26,216 bases of DNA from NCBI GenBank assembly GCA_023457495.1, contig JAEWLQ010000080.1, forward strand, positions 1 to 26,216. The letters are read 5' to 3'. The stretch is from Pseudomonadota bacterium. Its GTDB lineage: Bacteria > Pseudomonadota > Gammaproteobacteria > Steroidobacterales > Steroidobacteraceae. The notes beneath the pieces were generated by a model. It was given only the letters and a program-made list of their open reading frames with translations. It was not told the origin of the DNA and searched no databases. Of the stretch, positions 1 through 8,143 are shown in pieces (position 1 is the stretch's first letter; every line of letters begins with the position of its first letter). Both the position numbers and the translations under genes were made by a program.

Positions 1-1991
1 TGGCCGCCGAGCCGGCGTCCATCGTCACGCGCTCCGCCGCGAAGGAATCGCCCTCCGCGGGATTCAATCGCGAGCTGAAGGAGGGCGATGCCGCGGATGC
101 CCCACTGCTGCCGCCGGGCGCCGTGCCTCCGGGCCGCGAACCCGTGGCCGCGTCCGATCGTCCCGAGCTCGCGCGCGTCGACGCCGAACTACTCGATCAG
201 CTGCTGAACAATTCCGGCGAGGCGAGCATCGCGCGCGCCCGGCTCGAGCAGCAGATCGGCTCGATCGATTTCAACGTGGGCGAGCTGTCGCGCACGGTGA
301 CCCGTCTCAAGGAGCAGCTGCGCAAGCTCGAGCTCGAGACCGAGGCGCAGATCCTGCATCGTTACGAGGAAGAGAAGGGCCAGCGCGGTGATTTCGATCC
401 GCTCGAGCTGGACCGCTACTCGTCGATCCAGCAGTTCTCGCGCGCGCTCGCGGAAACCGCGAACGACGTGGGCTCGATCCAGGGCCTGCTCGAGAACCTG
501 ACCAAGGACACGCAGAACCTGCTGACGCAGCAGGCCCGCACGATCACCGAATTGCAGAACGGCCTGATGCGCACGCGTATGGTGCCGTTCCAGCGGCACG
601 TGCAGCGCCTGGCGCGCATCGTGCGCCAGGCCGCGACCGACACGCACAAGAAGGCGGATCTCAACATCGAAGGCGCCTCGGGTGAGCTCGACCGCCAGGT
701 GCTCGAGCGCATGATGCCGCCCTTCGAACACATGCTGCGCAATGCCGTCGCGCACGGCATCGAGAAGCCCGAAGACCGCAAGAAGGCGGGCAAGAACGAG
801 CAGGGCACGATCACCATCGCGTTGCATCGCGAGGGCTCGGAAGTGGTCGTCGAGGTCTCCGACGACGGCGCCGGCATGAACCTCAAGGCAATCCGCGACA
901 AGGGCATCTCGCTCGGCATGGTCCGCGCGGATCAGCAGCTCTCCGACGAAGACATCATGCAGCTCGTGCTGGAGCCCGGGTTCTCGACCGCGGGCGCCGT
1001 GAGCACGTTGTCCGGCCGCGGTGTCGGCATGGACGTGGTCGCGAACGAGATCAAGAAGCTCGGCGGCGCGCTGCACATGGAGACGAAGGTGGGCGAGGGT
1101 TCGCGCTTTGTCATCCGGCTGCCGCTGACGCTCGCGATCAGCCACGCGCTGATCCTGCGCGCCAATGATGAGCTCTATGCGCTGCCGTTGCCGACCGTCG
1201 AAGGCGTCGTGCGCCTGTCGCGCGCGGAAGTGGAGGCGCACCTCGGGGCCGAGGCGCCGCCGTTCGAATACGGCGGGCACAAGTACAAGTTCCAGCACCT
1301 GGCGTTCTATGTGAGCCGCGAGCCCGGTCCGCTGCCCGACGGCGACGTGACGGTGCCGGTGATCCTGGTGCGCGCGGGCGAGCATTCGACCGGCCTCGTC
1401 ACCGACGAGCTGGTCGGCAGCCGCGAGATCGTCGTGAAAAGCGTGGGTCCGCAGATCGCGGCCATCCGCGGCATTTCCGGCGCGACCATCCTCGGCGATG
1501 GGCGCATCGTCATCATTCTCGACATTGGCGCGCTGGTGCGCACCGACTGGCGCGCGCGCACCGAGCCGGTGATGCCGCGCGAGAAGACCGATACGCGCAG
1601 CGTGGCGCTCGTGGTCGACGATTCGATCACCGTGCGGCGCGTGACGCAAAGGCTCCTCGAGCGCAACGGCATGCGCGTGCTGACGGCGCGCGACGGCGTC
1701 GACGCGATGGAGATGCTGCAGGAGCACACCCCCGACATCATCCTGCTCGACATCGAGATGCCGCGCATGGACGGCTACGAGGTCGCCACGCAGGTTCGCG
1801 CGGATGCGCGCCTCGCGGGCATCCCGATCATCATGATCACGTCGCGCGTGGGTGAGAAACACCGTGCGCGCGCCATCGAGATCGGGGTCGACGATTATCT
1901 CGGCAAGCCGTACCAGGAAGCGCAGCTGCTCGAGGCGATCGAACCGCTGATCGCGCGGCGGCGCGAAGCGCACCTGCGGGAGGCTAACTAA
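1..1991 (+). CDS. chpA: ChpA-type hybrid chemotaxis histidine kinase, C-terminal part (5' partial)
   Basis: The reading frame is open from base 3, so the protein begins outside the window. The GTG at 123 is an internal codon, not the start. Visible in order: a Pro/Ala-rich linker; a long helical dimerisation segment (codons from about 180 to 640); a CheA-type ATPase domain with N-box HMLRNAVAHG and G-boxes DDGAGMN and GRGVGMDVV; a CheW-like P5 domain (about 1130-1560); and a C-terminal receiver domain starting VALVVDDS, with phospho-acceptor Asp in LLDIEMPRMDG (codon 1749-1751) and the conserved Lys in GKPYQ. A kinase with a fused receiver followed by a CheW-like gene is the arrangement of ChpA/PilL in type IV pilus (twitching, surface-sensing) systems. 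The Hpt domains expected upstream cannot be seen. A different large hybrid CheA is the alternative. Confidence 0.9.
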   Translation, partial: AAEPASIVTRSAAKESPSAGFNRELKEGDAADAPLLPPGAVPPGREPVAASDRPELARVDAELLDQLLNNSGEASIARARLEQQIGSIDFNVGELSRTVTRLKEQLRKLELETEAQILHRYEEEKGQRGDFDPLELDRYSSIQQFSRALAETANDVGSIQGLLENLTKDTQNLLTQQARTITELQNGLMRTRMVPFQRHVQRLARIVRQAATDTHKKADLNIEGASGELDRQVLERMMPPFEHMLRNAVAHGIEKPEDRKKAGKNEQGTITIALHREGSEVVVEVSDDGAGMNLKAIRDKGISLGMVRADQQLSDEDIMQLVLEPGFSTAGAVSTLSGRGVGMDVVANEIKKLGGALHMETKVGEGSRFVIRLPLTLAISHALILRANDELYALPLPTVEGVVRLSRAEVEAHLGAEAPPFEYGGHKYKFQHLAFYVSREPGPLPDGDVTVPVILVRAGEHSTGLVTDELVGSREIVVKSVGPQIAAIRGISGATILGDGRIVIILDIGALVRTDWRARTEPVMPREKTDTRSVALVVDDSITVRRVTQRLLERNGMRVLTARDGVDAMEMLQEHTPDIILLDIEMPRMDGYEVATQVRADARLAGIPIIMITSRVGEKHRARAIEIGVDDYLGKPYQEAQLLEAIEPLIARRREAHLREAN

Positions 1992-1993
1992 TC

Positions 1994-2470
1994 ATGGTCG
2001 AGCGGATTTCCGAGATCTACAGCCTGCTGGTGCCGTTGCTGGACGGGCGCCTGATCATTCCGCGCTCCTGCGTCGCCGAAGTCGTCGGGTTCCAGGAACC
2101 CGCGGAAATGCCCGGCGCGCCGCCGTGGTATCTCGGGATGTTCGCCTGGGGTAGCCGTCAGATTCCGCTGATTTCGTTCGAAGGCACCTGTGGTCAGACT
2201 ATTCCTCCATTGACCGGAAGGACCCGCGTAGTGGTCCTGTTTGCGCTGGCAAACCAGGTGGAGGGAGGTTATTACGGCCTTGTATCGCAAGGGTTTCCGC
2301 AGCTGGTGCGCGTCAGCGCCGACATCCTGCGCCCCGATCCCACCCGGACATTCCCGGAGAGGACGCCGATCATCTCCCAGGTGCGGATGATCAACGAGGC
2401 GCCGTGGATACCCGATCTCGAACGCATCGAACAGATGATCTCGGAGGAGACCTCGGTACTCGCCGAGTAG
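1994..2470 (+). CDS. chpC: ChpC-like CheW-domain adaptor protein
   Basis: A 158-residue protein starts with ATG two bases after the chpA stop, so the two are co-transcribed and probably translationally coupled. The whole chain is one CheW-like domain: YSLLVPLLDGRLIIPRSCVAEVVG at the front, then a WYLGMFAWGSRQIPLISFE core with the typical W-x-G-x-x-x-W/P pattern. CheW-type adaptors link chemoreceptors to the CheA kinase at the inner membrane. A CheW homologue directly behind a ChpA-type kinase matches ChpC of the Pseudomonas/Xanthomonas Chp cluster, where ChpC connects additional receptor input to the pilus pathway. The gene name rests on position as much as on sequence; a generic CheW adaptor is the alternative. 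Confidence 0.82.
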   Translation: MVERISEIYSLLVPLLDGRLIIPRSCVAEVVGFQEPAEMPGAPPWYLGMFAWGSRQIPLISFEGTCGQTIPPLTGRTRVVVLFALANQVEGGYYGLVSQGFPQLVRVSADILRPDPTRTFPERTPIISQVRMINEAPWIPDLERIEQMISEETSVLAE

Positions 2471-4560
2471 ATTCCCCGCACGTCTATCGACCCGACGTCG
2501 ATGGTCTGCGCGCCCTGGCCGTGGGCGCGGTAATTGCCTTCCACGCCTTCCCGAAAACCCTGCCCGGTGGCTTCCTGGGCGTCGACGTGTTCTTCGTCAT
2601 TTCGGGATTCCTCATCTCGGGAATGATCCTCGACGCCATCCGCGCCGGGCGATTCAACCTGCTCGACTTCTACCTGCGCCGCGCGCGCCGCATCGTGCCC
2701 GCGCTGCTGACCATGTTGGCCGGCATCACGCTGCTGGCGGCGCTGGTGCTCATGCCGGACGAGATGGAGAGGTTCGGCTCGAACGTCACGGCCGGCGCAT
2801 TGTTCGTGCCGAACCTGGTGCTGGCGCGCGAGCAGGGCTATTTCGATCCCGCCGCCATCGACAACCCGCTGCTGCACCTGTGGTCGCTGGGCGTCGAGGA
2901 GCAGTTCTACCTGTTCTGGCCACTGGCGCTGATGTTGCTGCTGCCGCGTGCGGGCGCGCGCCGGATGGTGCTCGCGATCGCGGGGATCATCGCCTTCTCG
3001 CTGGTGCTGCACGTCGTCATGTCGCGCCACGTGCCGACCGCCGCCTTCTATCTACCGTTCACGCGCTTCTGGCAGCTGCTCGCGGGCGCGCTGCTCGCGG
3101 CGCTCGCGACGGCGCGCGCCGTGGCGAATCCCGAAGGCGGTACCGCGCTGTCGCCGATGCGGCGTCCGGGCTGGATGAACGACCTGATGTCGTTCGTGGG
3201 TCTCGCGCTCATCGGCGCCACAATCCTGGTGGGGAGCGTGGCGCATGCGCAGGTCTCGCTGGCGCTGCCGGTCACGCTGGGCGCCGCGTTGTTCATCGCC
3301 GCCGGTCCGCAAGCATTGCCGAACCGCACGCTGTTTTCGTGGCGTCCGGTCGTCTATGTCGGATTGATCAGCTATCCCCTGTACCTGTGGCACTGGCCGC
3401 CGCTGAGCTTCCTGCATCTCATGGATCTCAACGAAGGGACTTCCGGGCGCGTGCTGCGGGTGGGCGCCGTATTGTTCGCGTTTGCCGCCTCCGCACTGAC
3501 CTACCATCTCGTCGAGGTTCCGATACGGCGTCGCAAGGACCTGCGCAGGATCGGCCCGCGGCTGCTCTCCGGCCTCGGCGCCGCGGCGGTCGCCGGTGTC
3601 GCGATCGCGGCCAGCGGCGGTTTGCCGCAGCGGACGACGCTCGACCACAACCCCTTCTACCGCACCGCGGAGATGCGCCGCGACGACCGGTGCTCGGAGC
3701 TCTACGGCCAACCCGAAACGCTCTACAAGAGCGCCTTCTGCGTGCGCAACGACTACGAGGACGAACCGGAGATCGTGCTGCTGGGCGACTCGCACTCGAA
3801 CATGCTCGTGAGCGGCGTGCAGGCGGCCTATCCACTCGCATCGACGCTGCAGATCGGCGCATCGGCGTGTCCCTACCTGCGTGACACGGAATACTGGAAC
3901 GACAACCGGCGGTCCTGGCGCAGGATCTGTCCACCGCTCACCGAGGTTGCGTATCGCGCGGTCGGACCCCGCACCCGGCTCGTCATACTTTCGGCGCGCA
4001 TCCCGAGTTATATCGCTTCCGCGAAGGACTACGCGGCGAGTTTCGACTACGTCTCTCCCAAGCATTTCCAGTCGCCGCTCTTTCCGGGCGCGAGCCCGGC
4101 GGAGACCTACCGGCTCGCATTGATGCGCGATCTGCGCGTGCTGCTGGCCGAGGATCGCGAGGTCGTGCTGGTGCTGCCCGTGCCGTCGCTGGATTTCTCG
4201 CCGCGCAACTGTGTGCGGTTCCGGCCCATCGAGCGGTGGATGGACGAGCCCGATGCCGACGCCTGCAGCGAACCGCGCGCCGAGGTCGAAGCGGAACACG
4301 CGGAGTCACGCGCCATCGTGGCCCGCGTCGTACGTGAAATCGCCGACCCGGATCTGTACGTCGTCGATCCCGTCGACGCGCTCTGCGATGCGCGGCGATG
4401 CCGGGCGGTCATCGGCGGACACCTGATGTACCTCGACGACAATCACCTGTCTCCCGACGGCTCCCGCTACGTCTGGGCGCGGATCCAGCCGCGTGACCTG
4501 CGCGCCACCGCCGACCGGCACTGGCTTGTGCCCCATAGCGCCTATCGGCCTTCCCAGTGA
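2404..4560 (+). CDS. OafA/YrhL-type membrane O-acyltransferase with C-terminal SGNH domain
   Basis: 718 residues. Residues ~28-400 form an acyltransferase-3 domain, opening with YRPDVDGLRALAV, then a conserved His (FHAF) and GGFLGVDVFFVISGFLI, followed by about ten hydrophobic segments. The C-terminal ~250 residues are an SGNH/GDSL-like esterase domain: GDSHS at 461-465 supplies the nucleophile Ser, and DDNHLS at 678-683 supplies the Asp-His pair. Such proteins pass acetyl groups across the inner membrane onto surface polysaccharides, lipopolysaccharide or peptidoglycan. The substrate here is unknown. The only standard start ahead of the first motif is GTG 2404, which lies 67 nt inside chpC in another frame and has GAGG four bases upstream. 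The C-terminus overlaps the convergent gene at 4542 by 19 nt. The domain calls are firm; the start is not. Confidence 0.9.
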   Translation: MDTRSRTHRTDDLGGDLGTRRVDSPHVYRPDVDGLRALAVGAVIAFHAFPKTLPGGFLGVDVFFVISGFLISGMILDAIRAGRFNLLDFYLRRARRIVPALLTMLAGITLLAALVLMPDEMERFGSNVTAGALFVPNLVLAREQGYFDPAAIDNPLLHLWSLGVEEQFYLFWPLALMLLLPRAGARRMVLAIAGIIAFSLVLHVVMSRHVPTAAFYLPFTRFWQLLAGALLAALATARAVANPEGGTALSPMRRPGWMNDLMSFVGLALIGATILVGSVAHAQVSLALPVTLGAALFIAAGPQALPNRTLFSWRPVVYVGLISYPLYLWHWPPLSFLHLMDLNEGTSGRVLRVGAVLFAFAASALTYHLVEVPIRRRKDLRRIGPRLLSGLGAAAVAGVAIAASGGLPQRTTLDHNPFYRTAEMRRDDRCSELYGQPETLYKSAFCVRNDYEDEPEIVLLGDSHSNMLVSGVQAAYPLASTLQIGASACPYLRDTEYWNDNRRSWRRICPPLTEVAYRAVGPRTRLVILSARIPSYIASAKDYAASFDYVSPKHFQSPLFPGASPAETYRLALMRDLRVLLAEDREVVLVLPVPSLDFSPRNCVRFRPIERWMDEPDADACSEPRAEVEAEHAESRAIVARVVREIADPDLYVVDPVDALCDARRCRAVIGGHLMYLDDNHLSPDGSRYVWARIQPRDLRATADRHWLVPHSAYRPSQ

Positions 4561-4883
4561 AACCGATGCATGACCCGGTGCAACAGCGGGGTGAACAGCA
4601 GCGCCGCGCTCACGATGAACACGAGGCCGGCATACAGCGCGAAGAATCCGGCGAATAGTTTGCCGGCGGGAGTGACCGGCGCGTTCACCGGTCCCATGCC
4701 GCCCAACAACATGGTTGTGTTGAGGAAACCGTCGAGCGGGCTCAGTCCCTCGAGGCCGCAGTAGCCCGCCATTCCGATTGCGATCGAGACGGCCACGAGT
4801 CCGAACGAAATCGCGGCGTGCCGCAGCAGGCGCAGCGCGAATTGGCGTCGGGTGAGCAACCTGTCCCACTTGCGTTCATACAT
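4542..4883 (-). CDS. Small two-helix membrane protein with ion-channel-like pore loop
   Basis: 113 residues. ATG 4883 is preceded by GAGGAG six bases upstream, and starts 10 nt after the rsmE stop, so it is the third gene of the bioA-rsmE run. Layout: a basic N-terminal helix (MYERKWDRLLTRRQF), a hydrophobic segment (~24-43), a short loop LSPLDGFLNTTMLLGGMGPV, a second hydrophobic segment (~76-100), and a basic His-rich tail. The TM-loop-TM order and the loop ending G-x-G-x-x-x-x-P resemble the two-TM potassium-channel pore family (Ion_trans_2), in which the filter is usually TVGYGD. Here the corresponding stretch reads LGGMGPV, so potassium selectivity cannot be assumed. I do not recognise it as a named protein; an uncharacterised membrane protein is the safe label. 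Confidence 0.75.
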   Translation of the reverse strand: MYERKWDRLLTRRQFALRLLRHAAISFGLVAVSIAIGMAGYCGLEGLSPLDGFLNTTMLLGGMGPVNAPVTPAGKLFAGFFALYAGLVFIVSAALLFTPLLHRVMHRFHWEGR

Positions 4884-4893
4884 GACACGCTCC

Positions 4894-5637
4894 TCACTGG
4901 GAGAAATCTCCGGCCACGGCCTGCAAGGTCGCGAGCGCCGCGAGCCCGGCCGTCTCGGTGCGCAGGATGCGCGGCCCGAGGCGGCATCCGGCGAAGTCAT
5001 TGGCCAGCGCGAACTGGCGCTCGTGGTCGGCGAGGCCACCTTCCGGCCCGATCAGCAGCGCGAGCGGGCGGCCCGCGGATTGCGCGGCGAATGCCGTGAG
5101 CGCGATGGCGCCGTCCGCATCGAGCAGTCCGCGCGCGGTGTCTCGTGGCAACTGCCCGATCGCATCGTCCAGCGGAACGGGTTCGGTCACGGTGGGAACT
5201 CGGTTGCGGCCGCATTGCTCGCAGGCCGAGATCGCGATCGCCTGCCAGTGTTCCTGCTTGCGCGCGCGTTGCCGCGCGTCGACGCGCACCACCGAGCGCT
5301 CCGCGAGCACCGGCACGATGCGCGCGATGCCGAGCTCGGTGGCCTTCTGGACGATCAGGTCCATGCGCTCCCCGCGCGCCACGCCCTGCAGCAGCGTGAT
5401 CGACAGTGGTGATTCCCGATCCACCGGATCGTGGCCGAGCACCCGCGCCATCACGCTTTTTCCGTGCCTGGCGCCGAGCGTCGCGGAATATTCGCCGCCG
5501 GCGCCATCGAACAGGGTGAGCGGGGCGCCTTCGGCGAGGCGCAACACGCGCGTCAGGTGTTCTCCGGCCTGCGCGGGCAGCGCCACTTCGGCGCCGGTCG
5601 CGAGAGGGCCGGGGACGTGTATGCGCGTCAGGCGCAT
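4894..5637 (-). CDS. rsmE: 16S rRNA m3U1498 methyltransferase RsmE
   Basis: 247 residues, the usual size for RsmE, which uses S-adenosylmethionine to methylate N3 of U1498 in 16S rRNA in the assembled small subunit. An N-terminal PUA-like region carries RIHVPG and GEHLTRVLRLAEG. The C-terminal SPOUT methyltransferase domain carries QKATELG at 97-103, LLIGPEGGL at 194-202 and LGPRILRTETA at 220-230, which form the knotted cofactor site. Its start overlaps the 3' end of bioA by 10 nt, so translation is probably coupled, and the small membrane gene follows 10 nt downstream. The linkage with bioA is positional only; no functional tie is implied. Confidence 0.95.
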   Translation of the reverse strand: MRLTRIHVPGPLATGAEVALPAQAGEHLTRVLRLAEGAPLTLFDGAGGEYSATLGARHGKSVMARVLGHDPVDRESPLSITLLQGVARGERMDLIVQKATELGIARIVPVLAERSVVRVDARQRARKQEHWQAIAISACEQCGRNRVPTVTEPVPLDDAIGQLPRDTARGLLDADGAIALTAFAAQSAGRPLALLIGPEGGLADHERQFALANDFAGCRLGPRILRTETAGLAALATLQAVAGDFSQ

Positions 5638-6983
5638 GCGAGCTCGATGCCTTCCGTCGCGATGCGCGCGAGCAGGTCGATATGCTCAGGCTCGATCACG
5701 TACGGCGGCATGAAGTAGATAGTCGTGCCGATCGGCCGGATCAACGCGCCGCGCTCGAGCGCATGGCGGTAGACGCGCAGGCCGCGGCGCTGCTCCCAGG
5801 GCCAGGGCGTGCGCGTGGCCGGGTCCTGCATGAGTTCGATGGCGAGGATCATGCCCGCCTGGCGGATGTCCGCGACGTGCGGGTGATCCTCGAGGTGCCG
5901 CACGCTCGCGCGCAGGTACGCGGCGGTGGTGCGGTTGCGCTCCAGCACCGGCTGCTCGCGGAACAATGCGAGCGTGGCATTCGCCGCGGCGCAGGCCAGC
6001 GGATTGCCGGTGTAGCTGTGCGAATGCAGGAAGGCGTTGAGCTTCGTGTATTCGTCGTAGAACGCGTCGTAGACCTCGTCGGTGGTGAGGACGACGGACA
6101 GCGGCAGGTAGCCGCCCGTCAGGCCCTTCGACAGGCACAGGTAGTCAGGCCTGATGTCCGCCTGCTCGCAGGCGAACATCGTGCCGGTGCGCCCGAAACC
6201 GACGGCGATCTCGTCGGCGATCAGGTGCACGCGATGCCGGTCGCAGGCGGCGCGCAGCAGACGCAGGTACTCCGGGTCGTACATCCGCATGCCGCCGGCG
6301 CACTGCACCAGCGGCTCGACGATGACTGCGGCCACTTCGCCGGAATGCCGCGCCAGCGTTTCTTCCATGTGCGCGAACATCAGGCGCGCATGTTCGGCCG
6401 GATCGACGCCCGGCTCGCGCAGGAACGCGTCCGGCGAGGGCACGGTGATCACGTCCATCAGCAGCGGCTTGTAGATGGACTTGTAGAGATCCACGTTGCC
6501 GACCGCGAGCGCGCCGAGCGTCTCGCCGTGGTAACTGTTCGCGAGGGTGATGAAGCGGGTCTTGCCCGTCTCGCCGCGGTTGCGCCAGTAGTGGAAACTC
6601 ATCTTGACCGCGACCTCGATCGCGGCCGAGCCGTTGTCGGCGAAGAAGCAGCGCGTGAGTCCGCGCGGGGCGATGCGCGTGAGCTCCTCGGCGAGCTGCA
6701 CCGCGGGCTCGTGCGTGAAGCCGGCGAAGATCACGTGTTCGAGCCTGCCGAGCTGCGCCGCGACCGCGGCGCTGATGCGCTCGTTCGCATGGCCGAACAG
6801 GTTCACCCACCAGGAGCTGATGCCGTCGATGTAACGCTTGCCCGCGAAATCCTCGAGCCACACGCCTGCGCCCGCGCGCAGCGGGATGAGCGGCACGCTC
6901 TCGTGATCCTTCATCTGCGTGCAGGGGTGCCACACGTGCGCGAGATCGCGCGTCACCCAGTTGGAGTTGCTGTCCGATGACAT
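5628..6983 (-). CDS. bioA: Adenosylmethionine-8-amino-7-oxononanoate aminotransferase BioA
   Basis: 451 residues. BioA transfers the amino group of S-adenosylmethionine to 7-keto-8-aminopelargonate (KAPA), giving DAPA in biotin synthesis, with PLP as cofactor. HVWHPCTQMKDHE at 17-29 and DGISSWWVN at 53-61 are characteristic of BioA rather than of general class III aminotransferases. The PLP site shows DEIAVGFGRTG at 257-267 and the Schiff-base Lys at 286 in LCLSKGLTGGY. SYHGETLGAL at 150-159 supplies phosphate contacts. ATG 6983 opens the bioA-rsmE-channel-like operon. It is divergent from ampD across 47 nt, too little for long regulatory regions; no BirA operator-like palindrome was seen there. 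No other bio genes lie in the window. Confidence 0.96.
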   Translation of the reverse strand: MSSDSNSNWVTRDLAHVWHPCTQMKDHESVPLIPLRAGAGVWLEDFAGKRYIDGISSWWVNLFGHANERISAAVAAQLGRLEHVIFAGFTHEPAVQLAEELTRIAPRGLTRCFFADNGSAAIEVAVKMSFHYWRNRGETGKTRFITLANSYHGETLGALAVGNVDLYKSIYKPLLMDVITVPSPDAFLREPGVDPAEHARLMFAHMEETLARHSGEVAAVIVEPLVQCAGGMRMYDPEYLRLLRAACDRHRVHLIADEIAVGFGRTGTMFACEQADIRPDYLCLSKGLTGGYLPLSVVLTTDEVYDAFYDEYTKLNAFLHSHSYTGNPLACAAANATLALFREQPVLERNRTTAAYLRASVRHLEDHPHVADIRQAGMILAIELMQDPATRTPWPWEQRRGLRVYRHALERGALIRPIGTTIYFMPPYVIEPEHIDLLARIATEGIELACA

Positions 6984-7030
6984 CGTCGTGCCGTCTTCGC
7001 GGGCGGCTATTGTGGCATGCTAGAACCCGC

Positions 7031-7570
7031 ATGCGCGTGGATCTCAGCACCGGCCTGCTGGTCGGGGTCAAACAAGTGTTTTCGCCGTTTTTCGACGCGC
7101 GACCCGCGGGGATCGTGCCCGACCTGATCGTGCTCCATGGCATCAGTCTTCCGCCGGGCGAGTTCGGCGGGCCGTGGGTGGCGCGCCTGTTCACGGGCGC
7201 GGCCATGCCGCCGGAGCATCATCCCTTCTTCGCCACGCTCACGGGACTGCGCGCGTCGGCGCACCTGCTGGTCCGCCGCGATGGCTCGATCGAGCAGTTC
7301 GTGTCGCTGAACGATCGCGCGTGGCACGCTGGAAAGTCGGCTTGGCAGGGCCGCGAGGCCTGCAACGACTATTCGATCGGGATCGAATGCGAGGGCGCCG
7401 ACGAGATCGCGTACGAGCCGGCGCAGTACGGGACTCTGCGTGGATTGCTACCCCTGTTGTCGGCGGCCTATCCCGCGATCACGCCGGATCGCATCGTCGG
7501 CCACAGCGACGTCGCGCCCGGCCGCAAGACCGACCCGGGCCCGTCCTTCGAATGGAGCCGGATTCGCTAG
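7031..7570 (+). CDS. ampD: 1,6-anhydro-N-acetylmuramyl-L-alanine amidase AmpD
   Basis: 179 residues from ATG 7031; the frame extends to 6977, but the extra residues are poor in family features and run into the bioA start. AmpD is a cytoplasmic zinc amidase that cleaves the peptide from anhydro-muropeptides during cell-wall recycling, and its loss induces AmpC-type beta-lactamases in species with AmpR. VLHGISLPPGEFGG at 34-47 carries the first zinc ligand His36. Glu119 in IGIECEG matches the catalytic Glu. His158 and Asp168 in IVGHSDVAPGRKTDPGP complete the zinc site. The stop TAG at 7568-7570 directly abuts the stop of the convergent adenosyltransferase gene. No ampE follows. The N-terminal Asp-Leu-Ser-Thr-Gly segment and length fit AmpD rather than the larger AmiD. 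Confidence 0.95.
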   Translation: MRVDLSTGLLVGVKQVFSPFFDARPAGIVPDLIVLHGISLPPGEFGGPWVARLFTGAAMPPEHHPFFATLTGLRASAHLLVRRDGSIEQFVSLNDRAWHAGKSAWQGREACNDYSIGIECEGADEIAYEPAQYGTLRGLLPLLSAAYPAITPDRIVGHSDVAPGRKTDPGPSFEWSRIR

Positions 7571-8128
7571 TTAGGCCCTGGCGCGGTCGTGTTGCCAGAG
7601 AATCTCGGTGCCACTCTCGTGGCGCGCGAGCACGCGCGCGATCACGAACAACAGGTCGGACAGGCGGTTGAGATATTGCGGCACTTCGATGTTGACCTGG
7701 TCCATCTGCGCGAGGCTCCACACCCGCCGCTCGGCGCGGCGCACCACGGTGCGCGCGAGGTGGCAGGCCGCCGCCGCCGGTCCGCCGCCGGGCAGGATGA
7801 AATCCTTGAGCGCGGGCAGCGGATCATTGAAACGGTCGAGCACAGTCTCGAGCTGCGCGATGCGCTCGACCTTGATCGCCTGGGTTCCGGGAATGCACAA
7901 CTCACCACCGAGATCGAACAGGTCGTGCTGGATCGCCGTCAGGCAGTGCGCGACTTCACTGGGCAGGCCGGGCACGGCGAGCACCATTCCGATGGCGCTG
8001 TTGGCCTCGTCGACGGTGCCATAGGCCTCGACGCGCGCATGGTCCTTGCGGACGCGCTGCCCATCGCCGAGGCCCGTGGTGCCGTCATCGCCTGTGCGCG
8101 TGTAGATACGACTCAAGCGATGTCCCAT
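7571..8128 (-). CDS. PduO-type ATP:cob(I)alamin adenosyltransferase
   Basis: 185 residues. The enzyme transfers the adenosyl group of ATP to cob(I)alamin, producing adenosylcobalamin in the cytoplasm. The N-terminal ATP loop is TRTGDDGTTGL at 10-20, followed by KDHARVEAYGTVDEANSAIG. The C-terminal helices carry RTVVRRAERRVWSL at 126-139 and NRLSDLLFVIAR at 154-165, the usual PduO-family signatures (Cob_adeno_trans fold, active as a trimer), unlike the P-loop CobA/BtuR type. It starts 15 nt after btuB and so shares the riboswitch-controlled transcript: import and activation of the cofactor are regulated together. The stop codon abuts the ampD stop with no base between. Symbols vary (pduO, cobO, yvqK), so none is given. 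Confidence 0.95.
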   Translation of the reverse strand: MGHRLSRIYTRTGDDGTTGLGDGQRVRKDHARVEAYGTVDEANSAIGMVLAVPGLPSEVAHCLTAIQHDLFDLGGELCIPGTQAIKVERIAQLETVLDRFNDPLPALKDFILPGGGPAAAACHLARTVVRRAERRVWSLAQMDQVNIEVPQYLNRLSDLLFVIARVLARHESGTEILWQHDRARA

Positions 8129-8143
8129 GTCCGGCCCTCGTGG

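Noticed and set aside
189..1973. A 594-codon open frame on the minus strand opposite chpA
   Set aside because: It is antisense to a clear kinase, has an Arg/His/Asp-rich composition typical of a GC-rich shadow frame, and shows no domain. Similar long shadows at 3052-4299 (-), 5682-6980 (+), 8502-10181 (-) and 21469-22881 (+) were dropped for the same reason.
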